In this document: positions 62,470 to 64,000 of the stretch, piece after piece
Layout of the letters: each line of letters begins with the position of its first letter
Numbering within the stretch: the stretch's first letter is position 1
Origin: Branchipolynoe longqiensis
Lineage: Eukaryota > Annelida > Polychaeta > Phyllodocida > Polynoidae
Assembly (NCBI GenBank): GCA_030323885.1
Contig: CM059190.1
Span: forward strand, 88,449,865 to 88,513,864
Reading direction: 5' to 3'
Length of the DNA: 64,000 nucleotides
Position numbers and translations under genes: made by a program
The notes under the pieces: generated by a model
Told to the model about the DNA's origin: nothing
Databases searched by the model: none
Seen by the model: the letters and a program-made list of their open reading frames with translations, nothing else

Positions 62470-64000
62470 CGGCGAGGATGCTCGAGCGCTCGAGCGCTCG
62501 AGTGCTCGAACGCTCGAGTGCTCGAACGCTCGAGCGCTTGAACGATCGAAGGCTCGAATGCTTGAGCATTCGAACGCTCGAACGCTCGAACGCTCGAGCG
62601 CTCGAACGCTCGAGCGCTCGAACGCTCGAACGCTCGAATACTCAAACGCTCAAACGCTCGAGCGCTCGAGCGTTCCAGCGCTCGAGCGTTCCAGCGCTCG
62701 AATGCTTGAGCGTTCGAATGCTCGAGTGCTCGAACGCTCGAACGCTGGAGCGCTCGAACGCTGGAGCGCTGGAGCGGTCGAGTGCTCGAACGCTGGAGCG
62801 CTGGAGCGCTCGAGTGCTCGAACGCTCGAGTGCTCGAAAGCTCAAGCGCTGGATCGCTGGAACGCTGGATCGCTGGAACGCTCGAGCGCTCGAATGCTCG
62901 AGCGCTGGAACGCTCGAGCGCTCGAACACTCGAGCGCTCGAGCGCTCGAATGCTCGAGCGCTCGAATGCTCGAGCGCTCGAACGCTCGAACGCTCGAACG
63001 CTCGAGCGCTCGAACGCTCGAGCGCTCGAACGCTCGAGCGCTCGAACGCTCGAGGGCTCGAACGCTCGAACGCTCGAGCGCTCGAATCGAACGTCGAGCG
63101 CTCGAACGCTCACGCTCGAGCGCTCGAAGTAGCTCAACGCTCGAGCGCTAACTCGACGCTGAATGCTCGAGCGCTCGAACGCTCGAGCGCTCGAACGCTC
63201 GAACGCTCGAGCGCTCGAACGCCGTCGAACGCTCGAGCGCTCGAGCGCTCGAACGTCGAGCGTGAACGCTCGAGCTCGACGCTCGACGCTTCGAACGCTC
63301 GAGCGCTCGAACGCTCGAGCGCTCGAACGCTCGAGCGCTCGAACGCTCGAGCGCTCGAACGCTCGAACGCTCGTGCGCTCGAGCGCTCGAACGCTCGAGC
63401 GCTCGAACGCTCGAACGCTCAAGCGCTCGAACGCTCGAGCGCTGGAATGCTCGAATGCTCGAGCGCTCGAACGCTCGAGCGCTCGAATGCTCGAGCGCTC
63501 GAACGCTCGAGCGCTCGAACGCTCGAGCGCTCGAACGCTCGAACACTCGAACGCTCGAGCGCTCGAATGCTCGAGCGCTCGAGCGCTCGAACGCTCGAAC
63601 GCTCGAACGCTCGAGCGCTCGAATGCTCAAGCGCTCGAACGCTCGAGCGCTCGAATGCTCGAGCTCGAGCGCTCGAATGCTCGAGCGCTCGAATGCTCGA
63701 ACGCTCGAACGCTCGAGTGCTCGAATGCTCGAGCGCTCGAACGCGAGAACGCTCGAGCGCTCGAATGCTCGAGCGCTCGAACGCTCGAACGCTCGAGCGC
63801 TCGAATGATCGAGCGCTCGAACGCTCGAGTGCTCGAACAGTCGAGCGCTCGAATGCTCGACCGCTGGAACGCTCGAACGCTCGAACGCTCGAGCGCTCGA
63901 ACGCTCGAGCGCTCAAACGCTCGAATGCTCGAACGCTCGAGTGCTCGAACGCTCGAGCGTTCGAGCGCTCGAACGCTCGAACACTCAAATGCTGGAGCGC
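62470..64000. repeat. 8-bp satellite (CTCGARCG)n, runs off the window
   Basis: Over 1.5 kb consist of CGCTCGAA and CGCTCGAG octamers with few substitutions (GCTGGA, TGCTCG, ACTCG) and some register slips between 63086 and 63290. The octamer contains no stop codon in any of six frames, so long Glu/Arg/Ser/Ala/Leu frames with an 8-residue period arise on both strands. They are not genes. CTCGAG and AGCGCT palindromes are dense, so single strands would fold readily. Confidence 0.97.

Noticed and set aside
62382..63988. Long open frames (up to 346 codons) with ERSSVRAF-type repeats on both strands
   Set aside because: They follow from an 8-bp satellite that has no stop in any frame. Both strands and several frames are open at once, which real genes do not show.

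Overview
The window looks like repeat-rich nuclear DNA from an animal, most likely a marine or freshwater invertebrate. Evidence: spliced exons with GT-AG borders, a NIDO-domain secreted protein, several clades of non-LTR retrotransposon, DIRS-type tyrosine-recombinase retroelements, PIF/Harbinger transposons with the two-gene layout (DDE transposase plus MADF/Myb-like protein), and tRNA-headed SINEs. A mollusc or other lophotrochozoan fits well, but the sequence does not fix the phylum. I see no bacterial operon, CRISPR array, rRNA or intact tRNA gene.

Host genes are sparse. The best supported is a minus-strand gene for a secreted NIDO (nidogen-like) protein. Four exons are visible: signal peptide plus domain start (20445-20684), a second piece (18311-18441), a third (14093-14276) and the NIDO core (8131-8232). 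Its introns are filled with transposons, including a 2.6 kb Harbinger element (14575-17152). A second, weaker minus-strand gene model of unknown function with phase-compatible exons lies at 3517-5332. A single coding-like terminal exon is at 35627-35776.

Left part (1-13800): CAAC-rich low-complexity arrays (595-1245, 1889-2135), tandem duplications, a decayed DIRS tyrosine recombinase (5953-7176), an I-clade LINE end with an intact-looking RNase H (9952-11125), a very GC-rich DIRS-like gag (11746-12909) and a LINE remnant. Middle part (13800-46700): Harbinger elements, a small LTR element with two 171-bp LTRs (28654-29852), several LINE fragments, the same LINE 3' end joined three times to one 5' module, two copies of an unclassified ~0.95 kb element with perfect 4-bp target duplications (31599-32550 and 44368-45307), and a DIRS reverse transcriptase split by one of them. 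Right part (46700-64000): a nearly intact CR1/Jockey-like LINE (46745-48421), SINEs and MITEs, a 22-bp minisatellite (53560-54790), two TIR elements (54851-55618, 55697-56455), a decayed Rex1/CR1-like LINE, an element built of inverted TTCAAAACACTAC motifs (58874-60646), and an 8-bp satellite from about 62470 to the window end.

The genes do not form a pathway. The story is layers of nested insertion around one or two host genes. Long open frames over the CAAC arrays and the terminal satellite are repeat artefacts and are not annotated as genes.
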